The notes under the pieces: model-generated
Database searches by the model: none
The model's input: only the letters and a program-made list of their open reading frames with translations
What the model was told of the DNA's origin: nothing
Part shown: in pieces, positions 17,001 to 27,026 of the stretch
Position numbering within the stretch: the stretch's first letter is position 1
Layout of the letters: every line of letters begins with the position of its first letter
Made by a program: the position numbers and the translations under genes
Assembly: GCF_019511525.1 (NCBI RefSeq)
Contig: NZ_JAEUAT010000021.1
Coordinates: forward strand, 1-64,000
DNA from: Rhizobium cauense
GTDB taxonomy: Bacteria > Pseudomonadota > Alphaproteobacteria > Rhizobiales > Rhizobiaceae
Length of the DNA stretch: 64,000 bases
Direction: 5' to 3'

Positions 17001-17690
17001 ATGCTGAACAGGACACTGGTGCCGCAATCGGCGGCGCGGCTGATACAGGACATGATCCAGCGCGGTGAACTGGCGGCCGGCCAGAAGATCCCTTCCCAGC
17101 GCGAATTCTCGACAAAGCTCGGCATCAGTCGTGCCTCGCTGCGCGAAGCATTGCTGACACTGGAAACGCTCGGCTTGATAAAAACGGAAGCCGGACGCGG
17201 GACCTTCGTCGCCGACCGCGCCAGCGCCTCCAAGAATGACATGGCGCCTTGGCGCTACTCGGACAGCTACTCGGTTTTCGATGTCTTCCAGACACGCATC
17301 ATGCTTGAAGGAAGCATCGCCTCATTGGCCGCCGGCCGCCTAACCGGCAACCAGCTGCAGGCGATGGAAGCGGCGACGAAACAGATGGAAGAATGCTGGG
17401 CGAAGCAGGATCTGCTCGCAAATGTCGAGGCAGACCTTGAGTTTCATGCGATCGTCGCATCGGCATGCAGCAATGCCATGATGCGCGCTCTTTACGACGT
17501 AATCCGTGCGCAACTGACGGAGACACAGCGCCAGCCAATCCCGATCACCGAGCCGGCGCGCATGCAGGCTTCCATCGCTGAGCACCGCCGGATCATCTCG
17601 GCCCTTCGTGACAATGATCCGGAGCGTGCCCGCAAGGAAATGGAAACTCACGTTCTGAATACCGCGCGCTGTGCGGGCCTCAATCCCTGA
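17001..17690 (+). CDS. GntR-family regulator, FadR (FCD) subfamily
   Basis: The 229-residue protein has an N-terminal winged helix (residues 8-75: KIPSQREFSTKLGISRASLR, then a TEAGRGTFV wing) and a C-terminal FCD domain. The wing motif is typical of FadR/LldR proteins, which bind GGT...ACC boxes like those at 16881. It is divergent from the amino-acid transporter/hydantoinase operon and most likely controls it. Confidence 0.9.
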   Translation: MLNRTLVPQSAARLIQDMIQRGELAAGQKIPSQREFSTKLGISRASLREALLTLETLGLIKTEAGRGTFVADRASASKNDMAPWRYSDSYSVFDVFQTRIMLEGSIASLAAGRLTGNQLQAMEAATKQMEECWAKQDLLANVEADLEFHAIVASACSNAMMRALYDVIRAQLTETQRQPIPITEPARMQASIAEHRRIISALRDNDPERARKEMETHVLNTARCAGLNP

Positions 17691-17738
17691 GACACCCAAC
17701 CAAGTCAAACCTGCGCGGACATGCCACCAGGCCGAGCC

Positions 17739-20450
17739 TCAGCGCTTCGCCTTGGCAGCGACAGCATCAGGCTTGACCAGCTTCAGTCCCCTCGTTTTTT
17801 CATAGCCATGGATCTCCTTCACATCGAGCTTGCGCATGAAGTCGATCGTTTCCTGCGTCAGCACCTGTCCCGGCACCATGATTGGAAATCCCGGCGGATA
17901 GGGAATGACGAAGTTGGCAGAGACCATCTCCGGCCCTTCGCGCAATCTTCGATCGCATTCGGCACCGTTCAGCGGTACGTACTCGCAAAGCGAAGCATCG
18001 TAGGCATTGAAGAAGGCGCTCCGCATGTCGCCCTCAGGTGTCGTGCGGCCCGCATCGCTGCGGTACAACTCGTGGAAATGGCTGAAGTTGGGAAGGTCGG
18101 GCACGTCGGTCATCAATGACTTGACGCGCGCCTCGAAAGCGGCGCGCTCGGCTTCGCCACCGTCGGCGAGGCGTTTCTCGATATCATGGCAGATCTCGAC
18201 GAGAACCCTGATGAGATGGGCAACGTCGCTGCGCGTGTTGTTGATATTCGACTGCAGCAAAACGCTGTTGCGCGAGGTCTTGTTGAGCTGAATATTGTAC
18301 TGGTTTGCCAGAAGTCCCTTGAACTGCGTCCCGTCGAAGCCGGCGGTGCCGCAAACCAGCGTCATGCGTGTTGGATCGAGGTAGAACTCGTCCTCCCGCA
18401 TCGCCTTGACGGCTGTCGCCCAACTTGAGTCCGGCGCGAGATAGTCCTTGAAGCCCGACTGACGATAGGCCGCTGGGATCATTTGGTCAGCGCCAAGGAT
18501 GCGGAAGTACTTCGACACCAATTCGTGTTCGTTAACCGCCTGTCGGATCTTGAGCGCGATCTCGATTGCGTTCATCACCAGGCCATACCCTTCGAGCTCC
18601 ATCTGTCGACGGGCAACATCTAGACTGGCGATGAGTTGCTGGTTTGGGCTGGTCGATGCGTGTGTGAAGACTGCTTCGTGGAACTGGGCCTCGACCGTGT
18701 GAAAGTCCACGTCCTTGACCAGCAGCATGGAGCCCTGACGGATGGCCGACATCGATTTGTGTGTAGAATTGGTCTGGTAAACCCGGAGACGCACGGAGCG
18801 CGGGTCGGGAATGAGCCGGGTTGAGAGCAGCGTTTCGTCTGATGGATTGTCGCCAAGCGCGGCACGTTGTTTCTCATAGGCCGCAACGGAGGCGGGATCC
18901 CGCAGCCAATCCTCGATGTCGGCAGCAGCCCCCATGGCCGTGCGCGGGCGTAGAAATGGCGAGAAACGGGCAAAGCCCGACCACGCCTCGTCCCATAGGA
19001 AGAGAATGTCTGGCTTGATGGCGAGGCACTCCTCCATCACCCGCCTGACATTGTACATGTGTCCGTCGAAGGTGCAGTTTGTGAGGTCAAGCAGCTTCAG
19101 CCGACCGAGCCTCCCCTCCGCGCGAAGCGCCAGCAATGCCCGCTTGATGGTAGCAAGCGGGACGGCGCCGTACATCGAGTATTCCGTCATCGGGAAGGCT
19201 TCGACGTAGTAGGGCTGCGCCCCGGTGAGAACCATTCCGTAGTGATGGGACTTGTGGCAGTTGCGATCGACCACGGCGATGTCGCCCGGCGCCAACAGTG
19301 CCTGAACCGCCATCTTGTTGGATGTGGACGTTCCGTTGGTGACGAAAAACACGTGGTCTGCACCAAAGGCACGCGCCGCCATCTCCTGCGAACGCTTGAT
19401 GTTCCCCGTAGGCTCCAGCAGGCTGTCGAGGCCCCCTGTCGTGGCGCTGCTTTCCGCCAGAAACAGATTGAGGCCGTAAAATTCCCCCATGTCACGGATC
19501 CAGTCGGATTTGAAGACCGACTTGCCACGAGCGATCGGCAGTGCGTGGAAAGTGCCGATCGGCCGGCGCGCGTATTTCTTCAGATTGTCGAAGAACGGTG
19601 TTTCAAAGCGCGCCTGCACCCCTTCCAGAACGGCCAGGTGCAATTCGAGCAGTTCTTCGACGGCATAAAAAATGCGGCGGATGGCATCGGCGGCCGGGTC
19701 GCCGGCAATCTTCTCGACCTGGCGGTCGGAGAGCAGATAGACATCGAGTTCGGGGCGGATTCGGCGCAAGGCGCGAGCCAAGCGCAGCGCCGACATGTCA
19801 GGACTGTCCGATTCTCCGAGCGGGTCCAGAACCGATCGAAGCACCGGCGCATCGTGCCGCGAACGGTAAGGGAAACCTTCTGCGAGGACGACTGAAATGA
19901 TGTCAGGGTTTAGAGCTGCGGCACAAATGGCATCCTCGAAGGAACCGACAATGACGGGCTCGTAGACAAAGGCATCTTCCGGGCGGCGCAGCCTGCGGAT
20001 CTCTCTAGCAAAAGCGGGCCAGCGTGCTGCCGGCTGGCTGTTGACGAAGAGCACTTCGAAATAGGGGCGGTGTCCGCCCACCTCGCCGGTCGCCGGCGGC
20101 ATGATGTCCGCAACCTCGTTCGGCGACAGCTCTTCATGGGCATCCCATTCCGCCGCGCGGCCGCGATAGGCATGCGTCAGCAGTCCGTTCGAGATACGCC
20201 GTGTCAGTTGTGCGGCTCCTCCCGCATCGTTGGTCGCGATGCGCTCGCTGAGCGCGGTCATCAATCGCGACCCAGGATAGGCGTGGTATTCTTCCATGGC
20301 CTCCAGGTTTGCCAGCGCTGCCTCCAGTGCCGGCCTGCTCCCGCCTTTGGTCGCCCAGGCATCGGCAAGCGTCGTAATGGCGCGCCAGCTATCGGCACGT
20401 GACGAGTGCAGGAGCCGAAAGTGATCGATATGTGCGCTCTTCGTTGGCAT
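17739..20450 (-). CDS. Orn/Lys/Arg decarboxylase, PLP fold type I, long form
   Basis: This protein of about 903 residues decarboxylates a basic amino acid to a polyamine precursor. It carries an N-terminal extension, a response-receiver-like wing region, the large PLP domain with FLWDEAWSGFARF and the Schiff-base Lys K565 in NSTHKSMSA, and the C-terminal domain (PPGFPIMVPGQ). E. coli enzymes are about 710-760 residues, so this is a longer variant with extra N-terminal sequence. The start at 20450 has GGAG six bases upstream; the frame is open to 20657 but that part looks non-coding. Substrate among Orn, Lys and Arg cannot be decided here. Confidence 0.85.
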   Translation of the reverse strand: MPTKSAHIDHFRLLHSSRADSWRAITTLADAWATKGGSRPALEAALANLEAMEEYHAYPGSRLMTALSERIATNDAGGAAQLTRRISNGLLTHAYRGRAAEWDAHEELSPNEVADIMPPATGEVGGHRPYFEVLFVNSQPAARWPAFAREIRRLRRPEDAFVYEPVIVGSFEDAICAAALNPDIISVVLAEGFPYRSRHDAPVLRSVLDPLGESDSPDMSALRLARALRRIRPELDVYLLSDRQVEKIAGDPAADAIRRIFYAVEELLELHLAVLEGVQARFETPFFDNLKKYARRPIGTFHALPIARGKSVFKSDWIRDMGEFYGLNLFLAESSATTGGLDSLLEPTGNIKRSQEMAARAFGADHVFFVTNGTSTSNKMAVQALLAPGDIAVVDRNCHKSHHYGMVLTGAQPYYVEAFPMTEYSMYGAVPLATIKRALLALRAEGRLGRLKLLDLTNCTFDGHMYNVRRVMEECLAIKPDILFLWDEAWSGFARFSPFLRPRTAMGAAADIEDWLRDPASVAAYEKQRAALGDNPSDETLLSTRLIPDPRSVRLRVYQTNSTHKSMSAIRQGSMLLVKDVDFHTVEAQFHEAVFTHASTSPNQQLIASLDVARRQMELEGYGLVMNAIEIALKIRQAVNEHELVSKYFRILGADQMIPAAYRQSGFKDYLAPDSSWATAVKAMREDEFYLDPTRMTLVCGTAGFDGTQFKGLLANQYNIQLNKTSRNSVLLQSNINNTRSDVAHLIRVLVEICHDIEKRLADGGEAERAAFEARVKSLMTDVPDLPNFSHFHELYRSDAGRTTPEGDMRSAFFNAYDASLCEYVPLNGAECDRRLREGPEMVSANFVIPYPPGFPIMVPGQVLTQETIDFMRKLDVKEIHGYEKTRGLKLVKPDAVAAKAKR

Positions 20451-20991
20451 CGCGATCTCCAAACGCTGGTTTACGATTCCGTCTCGGCCGATACAGCCGC
20501 CGTCCTGCTCGCTTGGTCGCGGCGGGTGATCTGCAGATGCGTATGCCCGCAGCTTCAATTTCCGGATAGGTGCGGGCGTGCTGACCAAACCAGTCGACCA
20601 TCGGAACCTCTCACACTTCATTGCGGGAGAATGAAGCGACCCGGCCCTGAAGCGCACTCAGGCAATGCTCTTTAACGAGCCCCCTCCAACCCGCATGGCC
20701 CATTGGCGACCGGGCTTTTCGATAAAGGTTGATCAACAACCGTCGCTTGCGAAGTAAAATACCGTATTATACCGTGCGGGACCTGTATATTACTCCCCTC
20801 TCATATCCATCGGCCCCATTGCAGCTATGATTAAATGGAGGGCATGCGATCGAGCCAGGAGCGTCAGGCGAATGCAGGGTCTCTGTGTTATTTCGCAAGG
20901 ATTGCTGCTTTGCCGCCGCCCTGAAGGCGCCGCCAAGTGTGGCGATCTTGGAGGCTTCGCAGGCAATGCCGCTAGGACGTAGCGCTGACCG
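20451..20991. other. Intergenic, boundary between accessory and core regions
   Basis: About 540 bases without a convincing gene. They contain an AT-rich tract near 20755-20800 (ATACCGTATTATACCGT, a partly repeated motif) that may be the decarboxylase promoter. No tRNA or clear attachment repeat is visible. Confidence 0.4.
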
Positions 20992-21822
20992 TCAGGCGCT
21001 TTCGAGTTCCGTCAGTTCGACCTCAAAGCTCATCTGGTCATAGGCCGGAACAACGTGATCCGGCGTTTCGGCCATGACAGTGTCGTAGTCGAGCGGCGTA
21101 TGCATATGAGTCAGGATGGCTTGCTTCGGTTTGAGCCGGTCGATCCAGTCGAGAGATTGCTCCAGCGACAAATGGCTCGGGTGGTAACGGTACTGCAGCG
21201 CGTCGATGATGAGGACATCCAGATCCTCAAGTTTTGCAACAGTTTCAGGCGGAAAGTCGCTGATATCGCTACAATAAGCGACATTTCCAATCCGAACGCC
21301 AAGCGAATTTATGTCGCCATGTTGTTGCAGGTGCGGCCGGATCGAGATGGTCCCACCTGCACCGCTGATCCGAACCGGGACGTCGAGGCTTTCGATGACT
21401 TTTGCTTCGACGATCGGAGGATAATTGCTGCCGGGTGGCGTTTCAATGCAGTAGCCGAACCCTTGTCGAATGCGGTCCATGGTCTCCGGCACAGCATAGA
21501 TCGGAACGCGCTGCTGCGCCCCGTAGAAATAGCCGCGCAGGTCGTCGAGACCGTGGATGTGGTCTGCATGGGCATGAGTATAGAGAACGGCGTCAATATG
21601 AGTGACGCGTGCGGCAATCATCTGCTCGCGAAAGTCCGGCCCGGTATCTATGACAACGGTCGTCACGCCGCCGTTGTCATCGTATTGCTGCACCATGAAG
21701 GCCGCGCGAGTACGCCGGTTCTTCGGGTTGGACGGGTCGCAGGCACCCCAATCACCGGTGATGCGCGGCACGCCTGGCGACGACGAACAGCCGAGAATGG
21801 TGAAACGCCGCCTGTAGCCCAC
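20992..21822 (-). CDS. MBL-fold metallohydrolase (PhnP/RNase Z-like)
   Basis: This protein of about 276 residues has the metal motif HAHADHIHGLDDLR near residue 80 and the early FTILGCSSSPGVPR strand found in PhnP-like phosphodiesterases. The chosen start is GTG 21822, directly before the conserved N-terminus and five bases after the tatD stop. The metG-tatD-MBL order is common in Alphaproteobacteria and the genes are likely cotranscribed. The substrate is unknown. Confidence 0.85.
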   Translation of the reverse strand: MGYRRRFTILGCSSSPGVPRITGDWGACDPSNPKNRRTRAAFMVQQYDDNGGVTTVVIDTGPDFREQMIAARVTHIDAVLYTHAHADHIHGLDDLRGYFYGAQQRVPIYAVPETMDRIRQGFGYCIETPPGSNYPPIVEAKVIESLDVPVRISGAGGTISIRPHLQQHGDINSLGVRIGNVAYCSDISDFPPETVAKLEDLDVLIIDALQYRYHPSHLSLEQSLDWIDRLKPKQAILTHMHTPLDYDTVMAETPDHVVPAYDQMSFEVELTELESA

Positions 21823-21826
21823 GCTG

Positions 21827-22609
21827 TCAGATCCTTGGCATCTTGGAGAAAACGCGAAACGCGTTCTCAGTCGTGATCCGCGCCATTTCGGCATAGCTCA
21901 GGCCGAGTGCTTCGGCCAGAACCTCGGCCGTGTTCACCACGTAGGATGGTTCGTTACGCTTGCCGCGCCAACGCTTCGGCGCAAGGTACGGCGCGTCGGT
22001 CTCGACCAGCAGGCGGTCGTGCGGGATCGTCTTGGCAATATCGCGCAGTTGCTGGGACTTCGGAAAAGTCAGAATGCCGGAAAAAGAGACGTAGCCACCA
22101 AGTTCGACGCCAACTCTTGCGAGTTCCGCGCCCGACGAAAAACAGTGAAGGATAAAGGGAAATGCTCCCCGGCTGGTCTCCTCGGTGAGGATCGCTGCCA
22201 TGTCTTCATCCGCGCTACGGCTGTGAATTATAAGGGGAAGCTGCGTCTCGCGCGATGCATCGATGTGACGCCGCAGTCCCGTCTTCTGGTCCTCCGGCTT
22301 CTGCGTGTCATAGAAGTAGTCGAGACCCGCCTCGCCGATCGCCACGATTTTCTCGTGCGCCTTGGCCAGGCGAACCAGTTCATCCGCCTGGATGTCGAGT
22401 TCGTCGCCGGCGTTGTTCGGATGCGTGCCGACGGAGCAGAAGACCGACGGATACTTCTCCGTGATCGCCAGCAACGCCTCCAGCTTGCGCACACGCGTCG
22501 AGATCGTCACCATCTGCTTGACGCCAGCGTCGTGAGCACGCTTGACGATCTCGTCGCGCTCCTCTTCGAAGTCGGCGAAATCCAGATGGCAATGCGTATC
22601 GATCAGCAT
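21827..22609 (-). CDS. TatD-family metal-dependent deoxyribonuclease
   Basis: The 260-residue TIM-barrel hydrolase shows the TatD metal ligands in order: DTHCHLDF at the N-terminus, GEAGLDYFYD, HSR, HCFSSG and ETDAPYLAP. TatD proteins are 3'-5' DNA/RNA exonucleases. The start at 22609 sits eight bases after the metG stop; the longer frame to 22717 overlaps metG and lacks homology. Confidence 0.93.
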   Translation of the reverse strand: MLIDTHCHLDFADFEEERDEIVKRAHDAGVKQMVTISTRVRKLEALLAITEKYPSVFCSVGTHPNNAGDELDIQADELVRLAKAHEKIVAIGEAGLDYFYDTQKPEDQKTGLRRHIDASRETQLPLIIHSRSADEDMAAILTEETSRGAFPFILHCFSSGAELARVGVELGGYVSFSGILTFPKSQQLRDIAKTIPHDRLLVETDAPYLAPKRWRGKRNEPSYVVNTAEVLAEALGLSYAEMARITTENAFRVFSKMPRI

Positions 22610-22616
22610 GACGTCC

Positions 22617-24167
22617 TCACGCTTCCGGCGCGACGTAGCGCGGGAAGACGGGCTTCGGCGCTTCGAGGGGTGTACCGGCGATAAGACGACCGCCCTCGCC
22701 CAGTGCTGCGAAGTCACGCTTGTCGGCAGGAGCCGCGACGAGATCCAGGAGCTTGCCGGCCGACTCAGGCACGAATGGCTGCAGCAGAATCGCGATCTGG
22801 CGGACGACCTCGGCTGTCACATAGAGCACGGTGCCCATGCGCGCGGGATCGGTCTTCTTCAGAGCCCACGGCTCCTGGCCGGCGAAATAGCGATCAGTTT
22901 CGGAAACGACCGCAATGATCGAGGCAAGAGCACGATGGATGAGCTGCTTGCCCATATCGTCCCGTGTCGAAGCGAGCAGCGCGTCGGCCTGAGCCAACAT
23001 CGCCTTGTCCTCGTCCGTCAGCGGACCGCATTCGGGGATCTTGCCGTCACAGTTCTTGACGATCATCGACAGCGAGCGGCTGGCGAGGTTTCCGATGCCG
23101 TTGGCAAGGTCAGAGTTGATGCGCGTGCCGATGGCCTCTTCGCTGTAGCTGCCGTCCTGACCGAAGGAAACTTCGCGCAGGAAGAAGTAGCGTACCTGAT
23201 CGAGGCCGAAATGGTTCACCAGATTGACCGGATCGACCACGTTACCGAGCGACTTCGACATCTTCTCGCCCTTGTTGAGCAGGAAGCCATGCGCGAAGAC
23301 ACGCTTGGGAAGCGGCAGCTTCGCCGACATCAGGAAGGCCGGCCAGTAGACCGCATGAAAGCGGATGATGTCCTTGCCGATGATGTGAACGTCGGCTGGC
23401 CAATACTTGGCCCGGGGACCATTCTTGTCTTCGATATAGCCGGTCGCGGTGATGTAGTTGGTCAGGGCGTCGACCCACACGTACATCACGTGGTCAGGGT
23501 CGTTCGGTACCTTGATGCCCCAATCGAACGTCGTGCGCGAGATCGAGAGATCCTTGAGCCCCGACTTCACGAACGAGATAACTTCGTTGCGGCGTTCCGC
23601 AGGGCCGATGAAATCCGGGTTGGCTTCGTAGTGCGCGAGCAGCTTGTCCTGGTATTCGGACAGCTTGAAGAAGTAGCTCGCCTCTTCCACCCACTCGACC
23701 GGCGTGCCTTGCGGGCCATAGCGCACACCATCGGGGCGTAGCTCGGTTTCGTTTTCCTGATAGTAGGCCTCGTCACGCACCGAGTACCAGCCGGCATAGG
23801 AATCCTTGTAGATATCGCCACTGTCGGCCATCAGGTTCCAGATGTCGCGCGAAGCCTCATGATGGCGCTCCTGCGTCGTGCGAATGAAGTCGTCGTTCGA
23901 GGCGTTGAGAAGCGTCGCCATCGATTGGAATTCGCCGGAATTTCGATCGGCAAGCTCCTGAGGCGAAATGCCTTCGGCTCTAGCCGTCTGCTGCATCTTC
24001 TGACCGTGCTCATCCGTACCTGTCAGGAAGAAGACATCCTTACCATCGAGGCGCTGGTAGCGCGCCATCGCGTCCGTCGCGATCAGCTCGTAGGCGTGGC
24101 CGATGTGCGGCTTGCCGTTCGGGTAGGAAATCGCGGTGGTGATATAGAAGGGTGTCTTGTCTGTCAT
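22617..24167 (-). CDS. metG: Methionyl-tRNA synthetase
   Basis: This class I enzyme of 516 residues charges tRNA-Met. HIGH appears as PHIGHAYE near residue 20 and KMSKS as [10 protein letters not shown] near residue 300. It lacks the zinc-knuckle insertion and the C-terminal dimerisation domain of the long E. coli form, as is usual in rhizobia. The start is ATG 24167 (MTDKTPFY); an in-frame ATG at 24176 is possible. Confidence 0.96.
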   Translation of the reverse strand: MTDKTPFYITTAISYPNGKPHIGHAYELIATDAMARYQRLDGKDVFFLTGTDEHGQKMQQTARAEGISPQELADRNSGEFQSMATLLNASNDDFIRTTQERHHEASRDIWNLMADSGDIYKDSYAGWYSVRDEAYYQENETELRPDGVRYGPQGTPVEWVEEASYFFKLSEYQDKLLAHYEANPDFIGPAERRNEVISFVKSGLKDLSISRTTFDWGIKVPNDPDHVMYVWVDALTNYITATGYIEDKNGPRAKYWPADVHIIGKDIIRFHAVYWPAFLMSAKLPLPKRVFAHGFLLNKGEKMSKSLGNVVDPVNLVNHFGLDQVRYFFLREVSFGQDGSYSEEAIGTRINSDLANGIGNLASRSLSMIVKNCDGKIPECGPLTDEDKAMLAQADALLASTRDDMGKQLIHRALASIIAVVSETDRYFAGQEPWALKKTDPARMGTVLYVTAEVVRQIAILLQPFVPESAGKLLDLVAAPADKRDFAALGEGGRLIAGTPLEAPKPVFPRYVAPEA

Positions 24168-24405
24168 GGCGGCCATTCGTGTCCGGCTTACTCTATAAAA
24201 TTTGTCAGCCGCTCTTAGCGCATGTCATGGCGAAGCGAAACACCAAGTTTCAAAGGCTCCGGCGATTTGCGAAACGTGGGCCCGCTGCACTTGACTCGAT
24301 TTCAGTCAGAATCTACCCAAGGCAAACTCGAAGGTGAGGCCGCATCGACGTGAGATCTCCAGCACTCAGCAGCATCATGCCAAGCGCAGGCTCGGGGCCG
24401 GCTGC

Positions 24406-25206
24406 TTGACCATCCTTTCCAATTTCGACCCTCTCTACTCCTTATCAGGACTTCTCGTCGGCGCTCTCGTCGGCATTACGGGTGTTGGTGGCGGATCGCT
24501 GATGACGCCCCTGCTGGTGCTTGCCTTTGGGGTTCATCCCGCTACCGCGGTCGGAACCGATTTGCTCTACGCGGCCGTCACCAAGACGGCCGGAACAGCC
24601 GTCCACGGCATGCACGGACGCGTCAATTGGCGCATCGTGGGCTGTCTTGCCGCCGGCAGCGTGCCGGCAGCCCTGCTGACCCTCTGGCTCATGGCGGGCG
24701 TCGACCGCAAGAGCGTCGATATCGCACACACAATTACGACCGCACTCGGCTGGTTGCTGGTGATGACGGCCTTCATGTTGATCTTTCGCAAGCAGGTGCT
24801 TGCGTTCGCGATGCGCTCGATCGGCGAACGCGCCCCGCCGAAGCCGGCGACGGTCGCCGTGTGGACGACTGTCCTCGGCTTGATACTCGGCACGCTGGTG
24901 ACGCTGACGTCGGTCGGCGCGGGAGCGCTCGGTGTCACCGCACTGCTCGTGCTTTACCCCCGGCTCGATGTTCGCGAGATCGTCGGCTCAGACATCGTCC
25001 ACGCCGTTCCCCTGACGCTGATTGGCGGCATGGGATACTGGATGATCGGAGAGATCAACTGGGGAATGCTCTTCGCCCTTCTGGTCGGCTCCGTCCCAGG
25101 AATCATTGCCGGCAGCCTGATTGCGCCGAAGCTTCACGAGCGGACAATCCGCATCGTGCTGGCGCTGACGCTCGCCGTCGTCGCATGGAAGTTGCTTGCG
25201 ACCTGA
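24406..25206 (+). CDS. TauE/SafE-family membrane transporter
   Basis: The protein of about 266 residues has roughly eight membrane segments in two repeats, each opening with a Gly-rich motif (GITGVGGGSLMTPLLV and SVGAGALGVTALLV). This is typical of sulfite/sulfoacetate or organic anion exporters of the TauE/SafE group. The start is uncertain: TTG 24406 (MTILSNFDPLYS) gives the family length, while the frame is open from 24334. It ends one base before the convergent holB stop. Confidence 0.82.
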   Translation: MTILSNFDPLYSLSGLLVGALVGITGVGGGSLMTPLLVLAFGVHPATAVGTDLLYAAVTKTAGTAVHGMHGRVNWRIVGCLAAGSVPAALLTLWLMAGVDRKSVDIAHTITTALGWLLVMTAFMLIFRKQVLAFAMRSIGERAPPKPATVAVWTTVLGLILGTLVTLTSVGAGALGVTALLVLYPRLDVREIVGSDIVHAVPLTLIGGMGYWMIGEINWGMLFALLVGSVPGIIAGSLIAPKLHERTIRIVLALTLAVVAWKLLAT

Positions 25207-26232
25207 TCAGGGACCCGGTTGCTTGATGTCTCCGAGGATGCTGAGGATCGTTTGCTTGCGATCGAGATTGTAAGCATCCGAAACGGTCAGTCGCTCGCCG
25301 ATGTCAGAGTGTAGACGAGCAAGCCGCTCGGCGACTGCAACCTGCCCCGCAATGGCCGCAGCACGAGCTTTCCGCATCAGGTCTTCGCCGACATGGCTGG
25401 CAAAGAACTCAAAAATCGTGTCGCTATCCTTGCCGGAAAGCGCGTCCGCCAGCCGGTGCATGGCGCGGCGAGCAGATGCCCCCTGCCCTTGCAGGACTTC
25501 GTTGTAGGCCGCGATGATCTCGCCGCCGCCGTAGTTCACCAGCTTCAGTGCCTCGCCAACGCTGCCGTTCGCTGCCACCAGCAGACCGGGATCGCTGGCA
25601 TCTATGCCGAGATTGGAGAGCGCCGCACCAAGGGCGCTGTCTTCCAGCGGCGAAAGCTTCAACGGCAGGCAGCGCGAACGAATGGTCGGCAGCAGCTTGC
25701 CCGGCGCATGCGAAATCAGGAGGAACAAGGCGCGCTTGGGCGGCTCCTCCAAGATCTTCAAAATTGCATTCGCGGCATTTCGGTTCATGTCATCGGCAGG
25801 ATCGATAATGACGATACGCCAATTTCCGGTTCCCGACGTCTGCGAGAAGAAACGCCCTGCCCGCCTCACCTCGTCGACAGTGATGGCAGACTTGACCTTT
25901 CCGGTCTTCTCGTCGACGGGACGTGTCAGGTGAAGCAGATTATGAGACGCGCCCGACGCGATCTGGCGGCTGACCGATGAGGCTGGATCAGGGTCGCCCA
26001 GAAACTCCGGCGCACTCCCCGGATCGGGATGCGTCAGAACATGGTTCGCAAAACGAAACGCCAGCGTCGCCTTGCCGATCCCTGGCGGCCCCTCGATCAA
26101 GATCGCGTGGTGCCCCTTACCCGAGCGATACGACTGGGCGAGAAACGCTTCAGCGCCTTCGTGGCCAAACAGTTTGATGTTTTCGGCTGGCCAGATGGCG
26201 CCGTCCAGCAACCCCGGTCGTTCGTCACTCAT
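25207..26232 (-). CDS. holB: DNA polymerase III delta' subunit
   Basis: This 341-residue clamp-loader subunit has an AAA+ P-loop ([12 protein letters not shown], about residue 50) and the late [24 protein letters not shown] segment of delta'/gamma proteins, of which the NAANALLK..EEPP box is diagnostic. It overlaps the tmk stop by eight bases, and the tmk-holB pair is conserved in bacteria. Confidence 0.93.
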   Translation of the reverse strand: MSDERPGLLDGAIWPAENIKLFGHEGAEAFLAQSYRSGKGHHAILIEGPPGIGKATLAFRFANHVLTHPDPGSAPEFLGDPDPASSVSRQIASGASHNLLHLTRPVDEKTGKVKSAITVDEVRRAGRFFSQTSGTGNWRIVIIDPADDMNRNAANAILKILEEPPKRALFLLISHAPGKLLPTIRSRCLPLKLSPLEDSALGAALSNLGIDASDPGLLVAANGSVGEALKLVNYGGGEIIAAYNEVLQGQGASARRAMHRLADALSGKDSDTIFEFFASHVGEDLMRKARAAAIAGQVAVAERLARLHSDIGERLTVSDAYNLDRKQTILSILGDIKQPGP

Positions 26233-26908
26233 GAGCTGCTTCCGCCAGCTTGGCCGAAGTCCGCCCCTGCAATTGCCGAAGAACCGCCTCTAGAACCTCC
26301 GCTGCAATAACCTCTTCGCTCCGCATTGCATCAATGACGTGGCAGCGATCAGGTTCTCGGGCGGCGATGTCGAGAAACGCTTCACGGCGCTTCTCGTGCG
26401 TTTCGAGCTCCTCCTTCTCGAAGCGGTCGGGGCCTACGTCGCCTGCGGCTCCGCGTCTGCGTGCGCGTTCCAGGCCAGCCAGCGCCGGCAGATCAAGAAT
26501 GAGCGTGCAATCGGGGACAATGCCATTGACGGCCACGCGCTGCAGCGCCTCGATGAACTCCGATTCAAGATTACCCGTTACGCCCTGATAGACGCGTGAC
26601 GAATCCATGAACCGATCGCAAAGGACGATCTTGCCACTCGCCAAAGCGGGTCGGATGACCTCCTCGACGTGGTCATTGCGAGCCGCTGCAAACAGGATTG
26701 CCTCCATACGCGTGCCAAATGCCTCGGCGGCACCCGACAGAAGCACATGACGCACGGCTTCAGCGCCCGGCGACCCGCCCGGTTCTCTCGTCAACAAGAC
26801 GTCATGACCGCGAGCACGGAGCGCCTCGGCCAGGCGGCGGATCTGCGTCGACTTGCCCGCGCCCTCCCCGCCTTCAAACGTAACAAACAACCCAGTACCG
26901 GATGGCAA
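26225..26908 (-). CDS. tmk: Thymidylate kinase
   Basis: The 227-residue enzyme phosphorylates dTMP to dTDP. It has a P-loop [11 protein letters not shown], the DR(F/Y) motif (LCDRFMDSS), and a lid region rich in Arg. The start codon is TTG at 26908 with AGGAAG seven bases upstream. It is cotranscribed with holB downstream. Confidence 0.95.
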   Translation of the reverse strand: MPSGTGLFVTFEGGEGAGKSTQIRRLAEALRARGHDVLLTREPGGSPGAEAVRHVLLSGAAEAFGTRMEAILFAAARNDHVEEVIRPALASGKIVLCDRFMDSSRVYQGVTGNLESEFIEALQRVAVNGIVPDCTLILDLPALAGLERARRRGAAGDVGPDRFEKEELETHEKRREAFLDIAAREPDRCHVIDAMRSEEVIAAEVLEAVLRQLQGRTSAKLAEAAHE

Positions 26909-27026
26909 TGACTACTTCCTGCATTACGGCGCTCGTCCGCGCCACCGCCGTACATCTAGCGGAACGCGGCGAAAAGCGAAACCGCCCGGCGAACAACTCT
27001 ATCACCCCGAATGGCGAATATGGCGA

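Noticed and set aside
20451-20657. N-terminal extension of the decarboxylase to 20657
   Set aside because: The added 69 residues look random, and ATG 20450 has a well-placed GGAG.
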